Shown piece by piece: positions 22,383 to 32,425 of a DNA stretch of 64,000 nucleotides (position 1 is the stretch's first letter; the number at the start of each line of letters is the position of its first letter). Source of the stretch: Symsagittifera roscoffensis (taxonomy: Eukaryota; Xenacoelomorpha; Acoela; Convolutidae); contig NC_087064.1 of assembly GCF_963678635.1 (NCBI RefSeq), positions 79,030,512 to 79,094,511 of the forward strand, in the 5' to 3' direction. The notes below the pieces were generated by a model that saw only the letters and a program-made list of their open reading frames with translations, was not told the DNA's origin and made no database searches. A program made the translations under genes and the position numbers.

Positions 22383-22385
22383 TGC

Positions 22386-22651
22386 AGTTTTGTTTTTTGA
22401 AAAACCACAAAAAAACTTGCATCTTACAAAAAAACCTTGTAAAAAACGTAATTAAAATTTTCTATAATTATCTCAAAAATCAACTCAAATTCTGCATCTT
22501 TCAAAAACGTCTGAGATAATTTTTGCACACGTGTAAGAAATTTCATAAGTTTCTCTGTTAAAATTTTTTAAGCTGGAATAAAATAAATTTTGACGAGGTT
22601 TTTATAAACAAATATTTAATTAAAATTGAAAAAATTAGCTGAAATAAGCTT
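22386..22651. other. AT-rich flank before the LTR element
   Basis: About 265 bp of A/T-rich sequence with several 'ttgcatc'/'gatgcaa'-like words, similar in texture to 8605-9500. No gene is seen. It ends with 'ataagctt' directly before the LTR. Confidence 0.4.
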
Positions 22652-23574
22652 TGTGACATTCGACCAGAATGGCCAAAATGCAATTTATGCAGGATTCGAA
22701 TTTTGAGCAGTAAGCCTTCCGAGTTGATGATTTCGAAGGATTAGCGACGTTATTGGAACGTTTAGCCAAACGGTGAGGGCTAGAATATTCTAGTATTTTA
22801 AATTTTCAAAAATTCGAATGATGACGTCACATTTCTGAGAAATGCTGAAACGGCCATTTTAACAAAAAGCGAGTGAAAAACAGAACAACTTTTATCTGTG
22901 ATTGCGAACAGAACGAAAATCGAGATTAAAGAAAAACAACAACGAACTACAGAATAGCAGAGAACGTTCTGAGTTGCAACTATTGTGCTGCTACAAAAGT
23001 TGCAAGGCCGTTGCCAACAACGGTGAAGGGTGAGAACCAGCCTTCCGGATTAGCAAGAAATCAAGAGTAGGGAGCTTGATTCAGCGGATTCAAGAATCCG
23101 GAAGGGTCTCGGGACGGAAACTTTTATTAACTCACATAAACTTTTAGCATCCTGTCATGTCCTGACTTGAATTTAACTGATATTTGGATTAGTTTTGACA
23201 AGGATGAGGTGCTAGGAGTTGGGGGAAAGGGTTGATCCATCTTCGATGGAGATGATGATTTTTATCTACTGAACAAAAACAATAGTAATATAATAAGTAG
23301 TAGCCCTGCTTTTAGGAGTGACCTCGTGGTCTGGGGATACTGAGACCCAGCCATGAGCTCACTATTTTTGCATGTAATTCAGTTAATTTGAGCGTTCTGG
23401 TCGAAGCCGGAGAGCAGTAACGTTTTTGTCGACCCGATGTAAGAAAGACCACCGAAAAGTACTGGCTTGGTAGAGACGGTGAAAAACATGCAAAGCTCTG
23501 TTTAGACGCTAGCCAGTCGTCTTAAGACTTAGTTTTGTTATCCGTCGATATGTATCTTCCGGGCGAATGTTACA
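22652..23574 (+). repeat. 5' LTR
   Basis: 923 bp, TG...CA bounded, matching 37745-38667. It contains a CRE site (TGACGTCA, 22822-22829) and a long hairpin (CCTTCCGGATT at 23041-23051 pairs perfectly with AATCCGGAAGG at 23095-23105). The hairpin is related to motifs in the leader. A shorter hairpin (CCTTCCGA...TCGAAGG) lies near 22709-22733. The exact U3/R/U5 borders cannot be placed by eye. Confidence 0.96.
22822..22829. promoter_or_regulatory. CRE-like palindrome in the LTR
   Basis: TGACGTCA in the first fifth of the LTR, repeated in the 3' LTR at 37915-37922. It is the same motif found three times in the PolB element promoter. A role as promoter/enhancer element in U3 is inferred. Confidence 0.45.
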
Positions 23575-23586
23575 TGTATGTTTTTA

Positions 23587-23601
23587 TGGCGCTCCTGGGT
23601 G
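23587..23601 (+). other. Candidate primer binding site
   Basis: TGGCGCTCCTGGGTG begins 12 nt after the LTR. Its complement ends in CCA preceded by an acceptor-like stretch. It resembles the 3' end of animal tRNA-Asn, with a couple of mismatches in the acceptor stem. The 12-nt offset is somewhat long for Ty3/gypsy elements. The tRNA identity rests on my memory of the tRNA and not on an alignment. Confidence 0.5.
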
Positions 23602-25574
23602 TTATTTTTTTTAACATCATGACCGGCAGAACCGTTAACGAGCACTCCGCGCCGAGCGGATGCTCACATTAACGCCCTTAATAGGCCTAAACCGCCGGGG
23701 CGGAAGGGTAGTTCGGAACGCGGAGGCCTTCCGAATTGCCGTGAATAGTTTTTTAACCGAGTTAAGACCGAAAATTCACGAACCAGGAAGGGTGGGGGGA
23801 TCGGCCGTCCCCTCGTCCCCTGAGTGGTTGGTGACCAAAAACACTTAAAGATATAAGTAAAACCAAACAAAAAGTAGTATAGTACCCAAGAAAAACAAAA
23901 AACATAAAAAATAACCGAAAAAACCAAAAACAGTAAAAAAGTAAAAAATCAGTAGAAATCATCCCCCCAGACAAGATGTGATTCAACCCCCCCGTTTGTT
24001 GTTGATAGATATATTGTTGTTACAGGCATTTATATCAGTCAGGATCGTTACGATCAATTTTGAGGCCCGTTTGTGAGGCTTGTACTGTAGGGTTATTTGA
24101 GCATTTAAGCACGTTAATGATAAATTGCGCTCAATCCGGAGGGGTCAGCTGATTTGCGCTCAATTCGGAAGGGTCTTGGGTGAAGACCGATCCGGCAAGC
24201 AGTTCAAGGAGCAACGAGAAGGGGCTCAACGACAACAACAATCGACTGTTGGGTATCGTTAACAAGTTTTGTATCCCTTTTGGTACAAAAAGTAAGATAG
24301 TAATCTGTGGGGGGCTCGACAGTGCTGCACTGTAGTGACCCTTCACCGAACTGCGAATATCCGAGTTAAGCACCTTAATTCAGATAATAAACAAACCCGG
24401 AGGGGTATAGTATTACTAATATTATTATTTATATAGCCTATATTAATAGTCTTATATCGTTTTTCAGTGAAAAACAACGAAAACAGACCGGTTTTTAGGG
24501 TCAAAATAGCGATATTTTGATTCCCCCACAAGTCGCGATTTTTGAGATATCGATATTTTTTGAAACGGAAAAAAGCGCTAAGTTAGTGTGTTACATCGTA
24601 ACTGCACTACTGTAATAAGTAGAACCGGTTAACTTTAGTTCGGAAGTGGTTAGAACTAGTTTGGTACCAAAAACCAATTTTTCCCATTTTTTGATAGTAA
24701 GAAACACTATAAAATCAGAAAATTTTTTGAAATCTTTGAGTTAAGACAGTAAAAATAGTTGTTCGGACAACGTCCACTAGTGAATCTACGAGTTTTAAAA
24801 CCCGCTACCTGAAAGCCTTCCGGGTTGCAGAGAAATCGAACATAACGTGTTTGATTTGGTGGATTCATCAATCCGGAGGGGTCCAGGTAGCATAGTTTTT
24901 CGCAAATGTTTTCTACAAAAGCGATTTAGATAGGGTCTTTTGCATTGAACTAGAAGAGTATAGGCCTTCTGAGCTCGGATCAATAATTTTCAGGTCGAAA
25001 GGACCAGATTTGCGGAAAAAGTTAGGCGGAACCTATAAGAGAGAAAATTTTTGAGTTTGGAAAAAAGGACGTTTTGGTTAATAACTTTGGAACTACAGAG
25101 CATATCGAGTCAATCTTGGTACAATTAGATCAGAAATTAGCTGAACTTACTAGTAGGAAAGAGAATTACTCGAAAAAGCGAGCGAGAAAATTTTTTGAGA
25201 TTGTTTTTAGCAAATTACACAAAACCGGAGGGGTACACCCTTCACGTTTTATAAATTTTTCTGAAAAACCCTTATACCTCTACCAAAAGTTGATAGCGAT
25301 TGAACTAAGTAACTTAAGACAGTTCTAGACAAAAAGGGAGGGCTGAAGGCACAAGACAACCATAATAGAGTCGAAATTAGGCAAGTGATAAGACCCTTCA
25401 CCGTTAGTGTGAATTGTCAAATAAGTGCCTTAACTTCAATCCGGAGGGGTCTAGGAAAGGACCCTATACCCTTCCCAGTTGATTCAAACAGCATAAAAGC
25501 AACGCAGAACGTATCCGGAGGGGTATAAGCTGAGATTAAGAAAACTACGAAAAGCTACTTTGACAGAGCTAAGG

Positions 25575-25812
25575 GCTCCCAATCCGGTGGGGTCGAAATT
25601 TTTCAAAGTCAGAGGGGTCCGAATCCGGAGGGGTCTACTTTCCACAAAACCGGAGGGGTCCGAATCCGGAGGGGTCTTATAGTTGCTAATTCGGAGGGGT
25701 CCAAATCCGGAGGGGTCTACTATTAACTAACTCGGAGGGGTCCAAATCCGGAGGGGTCCATATTCTGACAGTCCGGAAGGGTCCTATTTGTGCCAATCCG
25801 GAGGGGTATTTT
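25575..25812 (+). repeat. Tandem array of CCGGAGGGGTC motifs
   Basis: About ten copies of TCCGGAGGGGTC-like words are spaced roughly 15-25 bp apart. In the central part they form a unit of about 40 bp made of paired words (e.g. CGGAGGGGTCCAAATCCGG). At least four units are present, ending near 25808. Isolated copies occur upstream near 24136, 24165, 24396, 24871, 25225, 25440 and 25514. Because they do not flank diverse spacers, this is a minisatellite-like cis-element array and not a CRISPR. Confidence 0.85.
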
Positions 25813-26584
25813 TTTATTAAGGACTTAGGTAAACGAAAGAAAGACTAAAAAGCGAGAGGTATTAGGTTATTAATACACAGGCTAGGTATCAGTGGCTGCA
25901 CTGGTAACTTGCCTTTCAAAAAGAACCAGACTAATACAAAACAGGTCCGAACTCGGATATTCGCGACACTAAGTCTAAATTAAAAAGAGCGTGACTCATT
26001 GGTGTGGATTGAAACATAATACGTTTTTGGGAAAAGTGACTGCCCTGAGGATTTTAGTAGGTCTAGCTCGGGCAGTCCGAAGGCAGATAGGTAACACAGT
26101 ACTCGGTGGGTGCAATAGACGCCCACTTGAGAAAATAACTGCCTTCAAAGTTTTGTCTGTTTGGTGCAGCACCAAGCAGGGAAAGCTTTTTCTTTAAAAG
26201 ACAGGTTCGACTATTGTACTGCGACCGACTAAGAGTACAAGACACATACGTTTTTTTTATATATACATTCATATTGTGTCAATATATATTTTTGTTTTTG
26301 ATTTTAAATCAACCTAAGCTGTGCTTGATTGGGTAGTGACTACACTATCTTTTAAATTGACTGATAACATCATATTGTGCTAGTTTCCAGATCTTTGGAC
26401 CGATAATCGGCTAGTGTGAATAAATTTTATACAAACTGTACTCTGACAACATACAGGGATTCGTGGTCACTATTTAATAGAATCTGGTGAAATTTATTGT
26501 GTTGTGTCATTATTATTGTTAATAAAACTATAAGGTCTCTAGCAATTGAGTCAAGAGTAGGCATAGGAAAGTGACAAATAAAGA

Positions 26585-26854
26585 ATGAGTTTAGACAAGT
26601 CAAGGATACCAAAACGAGGTAATAGCTCTAGGAAATTTATACCTGGAAAGCAAAGAAAAACGATGACCGATCCTTTTGTGGATTGGATCAAGCGAACCCG
26701 GTCCGATAAAGAGGGGACGGTTTCAGGCAGAATGGTTGAAACGAGAAGTCAAAAGACCTCAGAAGAGCGAAGAGAACTGTTAGAAGTGGAGGTCAATACG
26801 GACCATACCATGAACGACAACCAGGGAGTAAATGGACTGGAAGGGAGAGGCTGA
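26585..26854 (+). CDS. Gag N-terminal head, ends at in-frame UGA
   Basis: The ATG at 26585 opens 89 codons ending with TGA at 26852-26854. The next codon onward in the same frame is open through the whole Gag. The head is basic and contains MVETRSQ, a type of sequence often seen at Gag starts. It could be a separate small protein, a Gag N-terminus reached by UGA readthrough, or a Gag N-terminus lost by a nonsense mutation in this copy. Confidence 0.5.
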   Translation: MSLDKSRIPKRGNSSRKFIPGKQRKTMTDPFVDWIKRTRSDKEGTVSGRMVETRSQKTSEERRELLEVEVNTDHTMNDNQGVNGLEGRG

Positions 26855-29683
26855 AGGCTGGCGAGTGAATCTACTCCGGTAGAACAAGGCCATGATTTTG
26901 CCACTTCCACCGGGACGTTGGATCGAGAGGAGATGTCGGAACTGTCCGACATCTCAACTGAAGTAACGGCAACTAGAAGATCTCCGACAGACAACACTAT
27001 GATGGCAAGCGGAACTGGAAAACAAACAACCTCATCATCGTTCTCAGAAAGAATGAAGAACACCTTCGGAAACATCTTTCCATTCAGCATGGGAGGAGGA
27101 GCAGGAAACGATGGGGAGTCCCAGGAGGAAGAGGATGAAGAGGAGCAAGGGGACTTTGGATCTCAAGTCAGTCTCAATAGTTCGATCCAGGAGAGTGAGG
27201 CACACGTCGGAAGAGAGACTGGAACCATGGATAAATTTGGTGTAGTGACAACGATAAGCAAAGAGGCAAACACACCGGGCCAGTCCAAGGACTTCGCGAT
27301 TAGGACAAGTTCGGAGCCACAACCTGAAGAGAGTAGAACCAGAGGGATTGGCAACGCGTTAGCGGATCCTGGAATAGATAATGATAAAACGTCAAGACAG
27401 AGAGTCAAGGCCCGGATCTCTACCAGCACGAAGCTACCTGGGACCGACAGAGTTACACCACCACTAGTGACGCCACTCATGGATAACGGGGCAGCACTAG
27501 AGGAAGCCTTAAACAACATAGTGGGCAGTTTAGGAGAACAAAATGAACAGATGTCGATAAGGATGAGTGAACTGGAAAGAGCAGTTCACATTGAAAGAGA
27601 AAGTCTGCGGGAAGAAATAAACCGCAACAGACAAGAAGTTGGCAGAAGCGAAAAACGCTTGAAAGAAAGAACGGACGAACATATGACGAGGAACTTGTCG
27701 CGAATGACAAGAGAGGCGGAACAGAGGGAGTTACGCTTAAGAGCCGACATGGAGAAGTTAAGAATTCAGCAAGAGCAGTCTCTTGGGTCTCTTGACACAA
27801 AGATAGACGCGATGATGGAGAGGCGAACGCAGGCTATCATGGATAGGTTGGACGGGCTACTAAGCAGCAAGAGTGGACCAAAAGAAGGAGAGCCGAACTC
27901 GGGAGGTCCCAGCAGGGAACCAAGGGTGAACTTCAATGAACATCAAAGGAGGAAGACAAATGGATCCACTAGAGGCAGGGGCAGTTCATCAGGCTATGCC
28001 ACAAGGGGTAATACAGCATGGGGCCCGAACAGTAGAGCGAGTTCAACGGGGAACAGACAAACCTCGAACGAACGACCAACGCAGAGCACACATGCGACCG
28101 GGAGAAGCGATTCTGACAACATGGGGCATACAAGCCCGAGGAGGAGTCACATGGGCCAAGCGGGAAACGCTCATGGTGATTCGGATTGCAGGGATGCACC
28201 GCACACAGAGCCTTCGACAAGGTGTGAAGACACTCAGGCGGGATACTCAAGGGATGCTACGGCAATGGCCACAGAATTTGAACCCCTGAACAGGTCTTTG
28301 GAGACATTCCTGCCGCGGTTATCTAGAACCAATGAACGCAGTGAAAAGTCCAGAAGAGTCTTTAAGAAGCCAAGATGCTACAAGGACGAATCTGATGGCT
28401 GTATTGATACCTGGATAGAGGTAATGAAGCTGCATTTCGAGGAAGAGGACTTGTCGGAGAGACAGGAATGCAGCGCGCTCACCAGCAACTTAGAAGGGAC
28501 AGCCCTGAACTGTGTCATGGCTAAGAAACAGTATCAACGTGACACTGCTGAGAAAATATTCGAAATCTTGTTAAACCGTTTCGGATCAGGGGTGCAGGGG
28601 CACCAGGCGATGATGCGCTTCGAGAAACGGAGGCAACGAGAAGATGAAACAATAGACAAGTTTCTCGATGATTTGGAAATGCTGAGAAGACGCAGCCAAC
28701 CGGATGAGTCAAACCGAAGGATGAACCTGGCCGTAGCCTCAAAATTCATCGATGGTGTGAAAAATGATGAACTTCGTACGATGCTAGCAACGCATTACAC
28801 ACCACTATCAACTAATGCGCCAACACCGGAGGAGTTGAGGCTCAAATCAAAAGAGTATCTTTTGTTGAAACCTCCTTCGAGATCTGGATATTACAAGAAC
28901 AATTATGGAAATTTTAACAACGGACCAGCAAACCAAGGGAACAATTGGTACAAACCGAGGGATGATATGGACAAGAGACGTTCTTGTGCTAATTGCAGTT
29001 CAACAGACCATCATGTGTCAGCATGCCCAGCTTACAAACAAGGCATGAAAGCAATAGGCTTTAGCCTCGAGGACGAAGATGCGTCAGAGTTGGATCATGA
29101 GGATTTCATGAGAGGAGTAATTGCGAAATTTGGCCCGAGGTGTTTCTTTTGTAACTTGGAAGGTCATTTTAAATCAGATTGTCCGCAATTCTGGGATGCA
29201 GTGGCAGACATCAAGCATCCAAGGCATGAAGAAGCTTTGTCAGGAGTGAAAGCAAGCAAGGCTCGACTTTTGAGCGAAGCAGAGGCACGCAGGAAGGACA
29301 AACCTCAAGAGCTGGCGGCAAAGAAAATGCAAGCAGTAACAGAAGAAGCACGTGAACCGGAACCAGCAACTGCGGCCGATGACTTCAAGATCGATTATAA
29401 GGCAGCCGCAAAGGATGCTCTAAATAGAGTACAGCAGGAATTGGTGACGAAAGAGATCGAACAAAAAGTGAAACTTGAACTGGAAAATGAAAAGCTTCAG
29501 GAGCAACTGAATACCTTCGAGGCAACGGAGTTCGAAGAGACGAAAACACCAAGCAGTTTAGATATGAAACTTAAAGTGATCTCCGGTAAGAGGTTCGGCA
29601 TGGCGCCGCAGGGAAAGAAGATACAGTCGATAATCTCAGTGGCTGGACACCAGGTAATAAGAAATTTGAGTGAACCATCATAG
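26855..29683 (+). CDS. gag: Gag polyprotein with coiled coil and two zinc knuckles
   Basis: Open from the codon after the UGA at 26852; the first ATG in the frame is at 26933, giving about 916 codons to the UAG at 29681-29683. In order it has an acidic/low-complexity N-terminus, a coiled coil (about 27490-27870), a Ser/Arg/Gly-rich linker, a retrotransposon capsid-like domain (about 28370-28880), and two CX2CX4HX4C knuckles (28987-29028 and 29143-29182). A charged helical tail follows. It is longer than most Ty3 Gags. It should form the particle and bind RNA. Pol follows in the same frame with only this single stop between them, so Gag-Pol by stop readthrough is possible, as in some retroviruses. 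Confidence 0.88.
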   Translation, partial: RLASESTPVEQGHDFATSTGTLDREEMSELSDISTEVTATRRSPTDNTMMASGTGKQTTSSSFSERMKNTFGNIFPFSMGGGAGNDGESQEEEDEEEQGDFGSQVSLNSSIQESEAHVGRETGTMDKFGVVTTISKEANTPGQSKDFAIRTSSEPQPEESRTRGIGNALADPGIDNDKTSRQRVKARISTSTKLPGTDRVTPPLVTPLMDNGAALEEALNNIVGSLGEQNEQMSIRMSELERAVHIERESLREEINRNRQEVGRSEKRLKERTDEHMTRNLSRMTREAEQRELRLRADMEKLRIQQEQSLGSLDTKIDAMMERRTQAIMDRLDGLLSSKSGPKEGEPNSGGPSREPRVNFNEHQRRKTNGSTRGRGSSSGYATRGNTAWGPNSRASSTGNRQTSNERPTQSTHATGRSDSDNMGHTSPRRSHMGQAGNAHGDSDCRDAPHTEPSTRCEDTQAGYSRDATAMATEFEPLNRSLETFLPRLSRTNERSEKSRRVFKKPRCYKDESDGCIDTWIEVMKLHFEEEDLSERQECSALTSNLEGTALNCVMAKKQYQRDTAEKIFEILLNRFGSGVQGHQAMMRFEKRRQREDETIDKFLDDLEMLRRRSQPDESNRRMNLAVASKFIDGVKNDELRTMLATHYTPLSTNAPTPEELRLKSKEYLLLKPPSRSGYYKNNYGNFNNGPANQGNNWYKPRDDMDKRRSCANCSSTDHHVSACPAYKQGMKAIGFSLEDEDASELDHEDFMRGVIAKFGPRCFFCNLEGHFKSDCPQFWDAVADIKHPRHEEALSGVKASKARLLSEAEARRKDKPQELAAKKMQAVTEEAREPEPATAADDFKIDYKAAAKDALNRVQQELVTKEIEQKVKLELENEKLQEQLNTFEATEFEETKTPSSLDMKLKVISGKRFGMAPQGKKIQSIISVAGHQVIRNLSEPS

Positions 29684-32425
29684 TTCACTTTAATGCATTT
29701 GGACACATATGCAGATTATCTGAGGCAGGTGGAGCCACGCACTGAGTCGAGAGCTGTGCGAGCACTACTAACGACGGGTGGCCCTCGCATGAAGAAACTT
29801 CATGGACGCTACTTGGAGGTCTATGGGCCGTATCAAATAATGCTGAACGTGGATGGAATCAGCATCTACACCAGGACTTACATAACAACAGATGATGACC
29901 AAATGGGGCAGATCTATTTGGGTGAAGAGGAACTCAAAGTCCGCAGGATAGGCCATGACGCCATGATGGAACAAGACGCGGTACATATTGGATATGAAGC
30001 AGATGTGACAGCACACCTGCTTGACACCAACGGAACAAAAATCGGAGTCACAGGGCTTCTGGACACAGGCGCGGTGGTGAGTGTGATGCCGATAAAAACC
30101 TGGGAGAGAATGGGCTTCACGCGGGAAGATCTGATTCCTACGAATCTCCGACTAGCCGCTGCAAATCGAGGAGCTATCTACGTAGCCGGAAGAACACCGG
30201 TGACGGTCCTTCACATGGGAGGACGGAACCTTTGGATGAGCTTCCTGGTGGTAGAGAATCTGGACGACGCCGACCAATTCATCTTGGGCAGAGATTTTGT
30301 CAGGAACTTTGACGTGATGATTGACTTGAACAACGGTCTAATACGGATTAGAAACCCGGACCGAAAGTATGTTAAGAGACCAATTAATAGGATAATAACA
30401 GATGAAAATAAGGTACCAGTTTTTTTGGATAGAAAAGTAAAGTTACAACCAGGACAAGCTGTAGTAGCAATTTTTAGAATGAGAAATTTAAATTCGTTAA
30501 GTGATAGCAAACAGGTTTGCTTAGTACCGAATCCAAATAGTCAGAGTTCGGTGATTTTAGGCCGGAGCTTCTCGGTAACGCGAATTGGACTGTGTGTCAG
30601 TGTGTTGTTGAACACACTGGACACCACGGTTTCAATCCAGCGTGGAAAGAAGCTTGGCTACGCCTTGCCGATGAGGACCGACTATGAGGAGATAGAAAAC
30701 TCGAAGAAAAATAGTGTGAAAGACTGTCCTTATCATGCAAATAAAGATAAAATCTTCAAGAGAATTAATGAATTAAAATCTATTCATAAATTGTTTTCAA
30801 TGAAATCCGAAACGGACGACGGCTTATCAAGCTGCTCGAATTTTCCGGAACGCCCCTCGTCATATGAACTAGATTCTGACAAACCGGTTTTGCCAGAAAT
30901 AGAACATTTAAAAGGAAAAATAGGTGAGGGAGATTTTGAAAAATTGCGGGACCTCCTAGATCGGAACGCCGAAGTATTTTCAAAACATAAGGCGGACATC
31001 GGTTGCTGTAATTTCGTCGAACACGAAATCGAACTAGAAGAGGGCGCCGTTCCCCATAGGGAAGGCGCAAGGCGAATGACGCCACATAAATCGGAAGCGT
31101 GCCGAGCGGAAATAGAAATGTTGCTTGAATACGACATGATAGAACCCTCGAAATCACCGTGGGCTTGCGGGGTAGTCATGGCGAAAAAGAAAGGGGGGCA
31201 GCTTAGATTTTGTTGCGACTTTCGTTACTTGAACGCGGTAACGATTAAAGACGCGTACCCGATACCGCGAATAGACGAGAGCCTATCTAAACTTGGTGAT
31301 GCAAAGTTCTTCACCACATTGGACTTGGGTTCTGCCTTCTGGCAGGTTCCTTTGCGGAAGAAAGATAGGGAAAAAACCGGTTTCGCGTGCGAATTGGGGT
31401 TGTACCAGTGGAAGAGGATGCCCTTCGGCTTGTGCAATGCAACGGCCACTTTTCAAAGGCTGATGGCTCAGGCTTTGACAGGAGTGACCAAAAAGTACGG
31501 GAATCTCTTGATGTGCTACGTGGATGACGTAGTCATAGCGACACCAACCCTGGAGGATCACATTGATCGACTCGATGAGGTCTTCGGATGTATGAAAAGA
31601 GCAGGCTTGAAATGCAAACCATCGAAATGTGAAATCCTTAGGGATTCGATCAAGTACCTGGGAAGAATGGTGGACAGGCATGGTGTGAGGCCAGATCCGG
31701 AAGCAGTAGAAGCAGTGATGACATGGAAAGCTCCAAGAACGGACACACAGCTCATGAGCTTCCTAGGATTTGCCAATTACTACCGAGAATTCATAAAAGG
31801 ATACGCGGACAAGGTGTACCCGATGCAGAAGCTGATGCGCAACAAAGGGAAAAAGTTCGAATGGAACGATGAGGCACAGGTTGCTTTCGAGAACATAAAG
31901 CGGGAACTGTGCGAAGCGCCAGTGCTGGGCATGCCTACAGAAAAGGGCATGTATGTTCTTGACACAGACGCATCGGTGGTGGCCATCTCAGGAATATTGC
32001 ATCAAGAGCAAGAATGGAACGGAAGAACAGTTCTCCGTCCCATTGCATACGGCAGCAAAGTCTTGAGTGACACAGAGATGAAATATGGCGCACCAAAAGC
32101 AGAAATGTTTGCAGTAGTCACCTTCGTGGAGAAGTACCGTGCATACTTGGGGAGCGCTCCCTTCAAGTTACGCGTGGACAACAGAGCGTTATCCTGGTTG
32201 AAGACCTACTCGATGGATCAGAGTTATATTGGTAGATGGATAGTAAGACTGGATGGCTACCATATGATAATCGAACATAGGATGCGTGATAAACACCAGA
32301 ATGCTGACAGCCTCAGTAAGAAAACTGAGTTCTATGAAAGATTGGAGCAGAAGCAGGCCAATCAGGCGGAAGTAAAGGAGGGATTCTCGTTTCTGGACAA
32401 GAAACTTATGAAGCGCTTCCCTTAA
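29684..32425 (+). CDS. pol: Pol: protease, reverse transcriptase, RNase H
   Basis: Same frame as Gag; ATG at 29693, about 910 codons. An aspartic protease motif LLDTGA lies near 30056-30073. A linker follows, then the RT palm with TTLDLGSAFW (near 31315-31344), MPFGLCNA (near 31419-31442) and the catalytic YVDD (near 31517-31528). A Ty3-type thumb/connection comes next, then RNase H with DTDAS (31961-31975), the AEMFAV block and a late RVDNRALSWL. The frame ends about 35 codons after the last RNase H-like block, with no HHCC or DDE integrase. The stop at 32423 is out of register with a continuing open frame, described in the next entry. All active-site residues are present. Confidence 0.92.
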   Translation, partial: FTLMHLDTYADYLRQVEPRTESRAVRALLTTGGPRMKKLHGRYLEVYGPYQIMLNVDGISIYTRTYITTDDDQMGQIYLGEEELKVRRIGHDAMMEQDAVHIGYEADVTAHLLDTNGTKIGVTGLLDTGAVVSVMPIKTWERMGFTREDLIPTNLRLAAANRGAIYVAGRTPVTVLHMGGRNLWMSFLVVENLDDADQFILGRDFVRNFDVMIDLNNGLIRIRNPDRKYVKRPINRIITDENKVPVFLDRKVKLQPGQAVVAIFRMRNLNSLSDSKQVCLVPNPNSQSSVILGRSFSVTRIGLCVSVLLNTLDTTVSIQRGKKLGYALPMRTDYEEIENSKKNSVKDCPYHANKDKIFKRINELKSIHKLFSMKSETDDGLSSCSNFPERPSSYELDSDKPVLPEIEHLKGKIGEGDFEKLRDLLDRNAEVFSKHKADIGCCNFVEHEIELEEGAVPHREGARRMTPHKSEACRAEIEMLLEYDMIEPSKSPWACGVVMAKKKGGQLRFCCDFRYLNAVTIKDAYPIPRIDESLSKLGDAKFFTTLDLGSAFWQVPLRKKDREKTGFACELGLYQWKRMPFGLCNATATFQRLMAQALTGVTKKYGNLLMCYVDDVVIATPTLEDHIDRLDEVFGCMKRAGLKCKPSKCEILRDSIKYLGRMVDRHGVRPDPEAVEAVMTWKAPRTDTQLMSFLGFANYYREFIKGYADKVYPMQKLMRNKGKKFEWNDEAQVAFENIKRELCEAPVLGMPTEKGMYVLDTDASVVAISGILHQEQEWNGRTVLRPIAYGSKVLSDTEMKYGAPKAEMFAVVTFVEKYRAYLGSAPFKLRVDNRALSWLKTYSMDQSYIGRWIVRLDGYHMIIEHRMRDKHQNADSLSKKTEFYERLEQKQANQAEVKEGFSFLDKKLMKRFP

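Larger units (their letters stand above)
18101..22385 (-). mobile_element. Second PolB element copy, truncated, minus strand
   Basis: Read on the minus strand, this copy starts with a TIR arm (22382-21035), then the zinc-finger region (20690-20270), the middle domain and the polymerase up to the block matching about 14815-15060 of copy 1 (18628-18371). The 3' half and the other TIR are missing. It abuts the right end of the first element, so the two lie tail to tail. The sequence is more diverged from copy 1 than the 6614-7907 fragment is from it. The outer end of its TIR is also lost at 22382. Confidence 0.75.
23575..26584 (+). other. Long structured leader of the LTR element
   Basis: About 3 kb between the LTR and the first Gag-frame ATG. 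It holds no long ORF but many copies of the word CCGGAGGGGT or close variants, plus complementary words such as 'acccttcaccg' and 'ccttccgggtt'. Several pair into plausible hairpins, e.g. 24816-24826 with 24870-24880, and 8-bp perfect arms GACTGCCC/GGGCAGTC near 26038-26078. A G+C-rich block lies at 23640-23825. Possible roles are packaging, dimerisation, internal initiation or protein binding; none is proven. Confidence 0.7.

Noticed and set aside
25575-25812. CRISPR-like regular repeats
   Set aside because: The repeats are about 12 bp with short, related spacers in a eukaryotic retroelement leader, and no cas genes are present.
26918-26935. Gag start at 26918
   Set aside because: The codon is TTG. 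The frame is open from 26855, with its first ATG at 26933, or it begins at 26585 if the UGA is read through.
27936-28289. 117-codon ORF inside Gag
   Set aside because: Lies wholly in the low-complexity Gag linker in another frame; a shadow.
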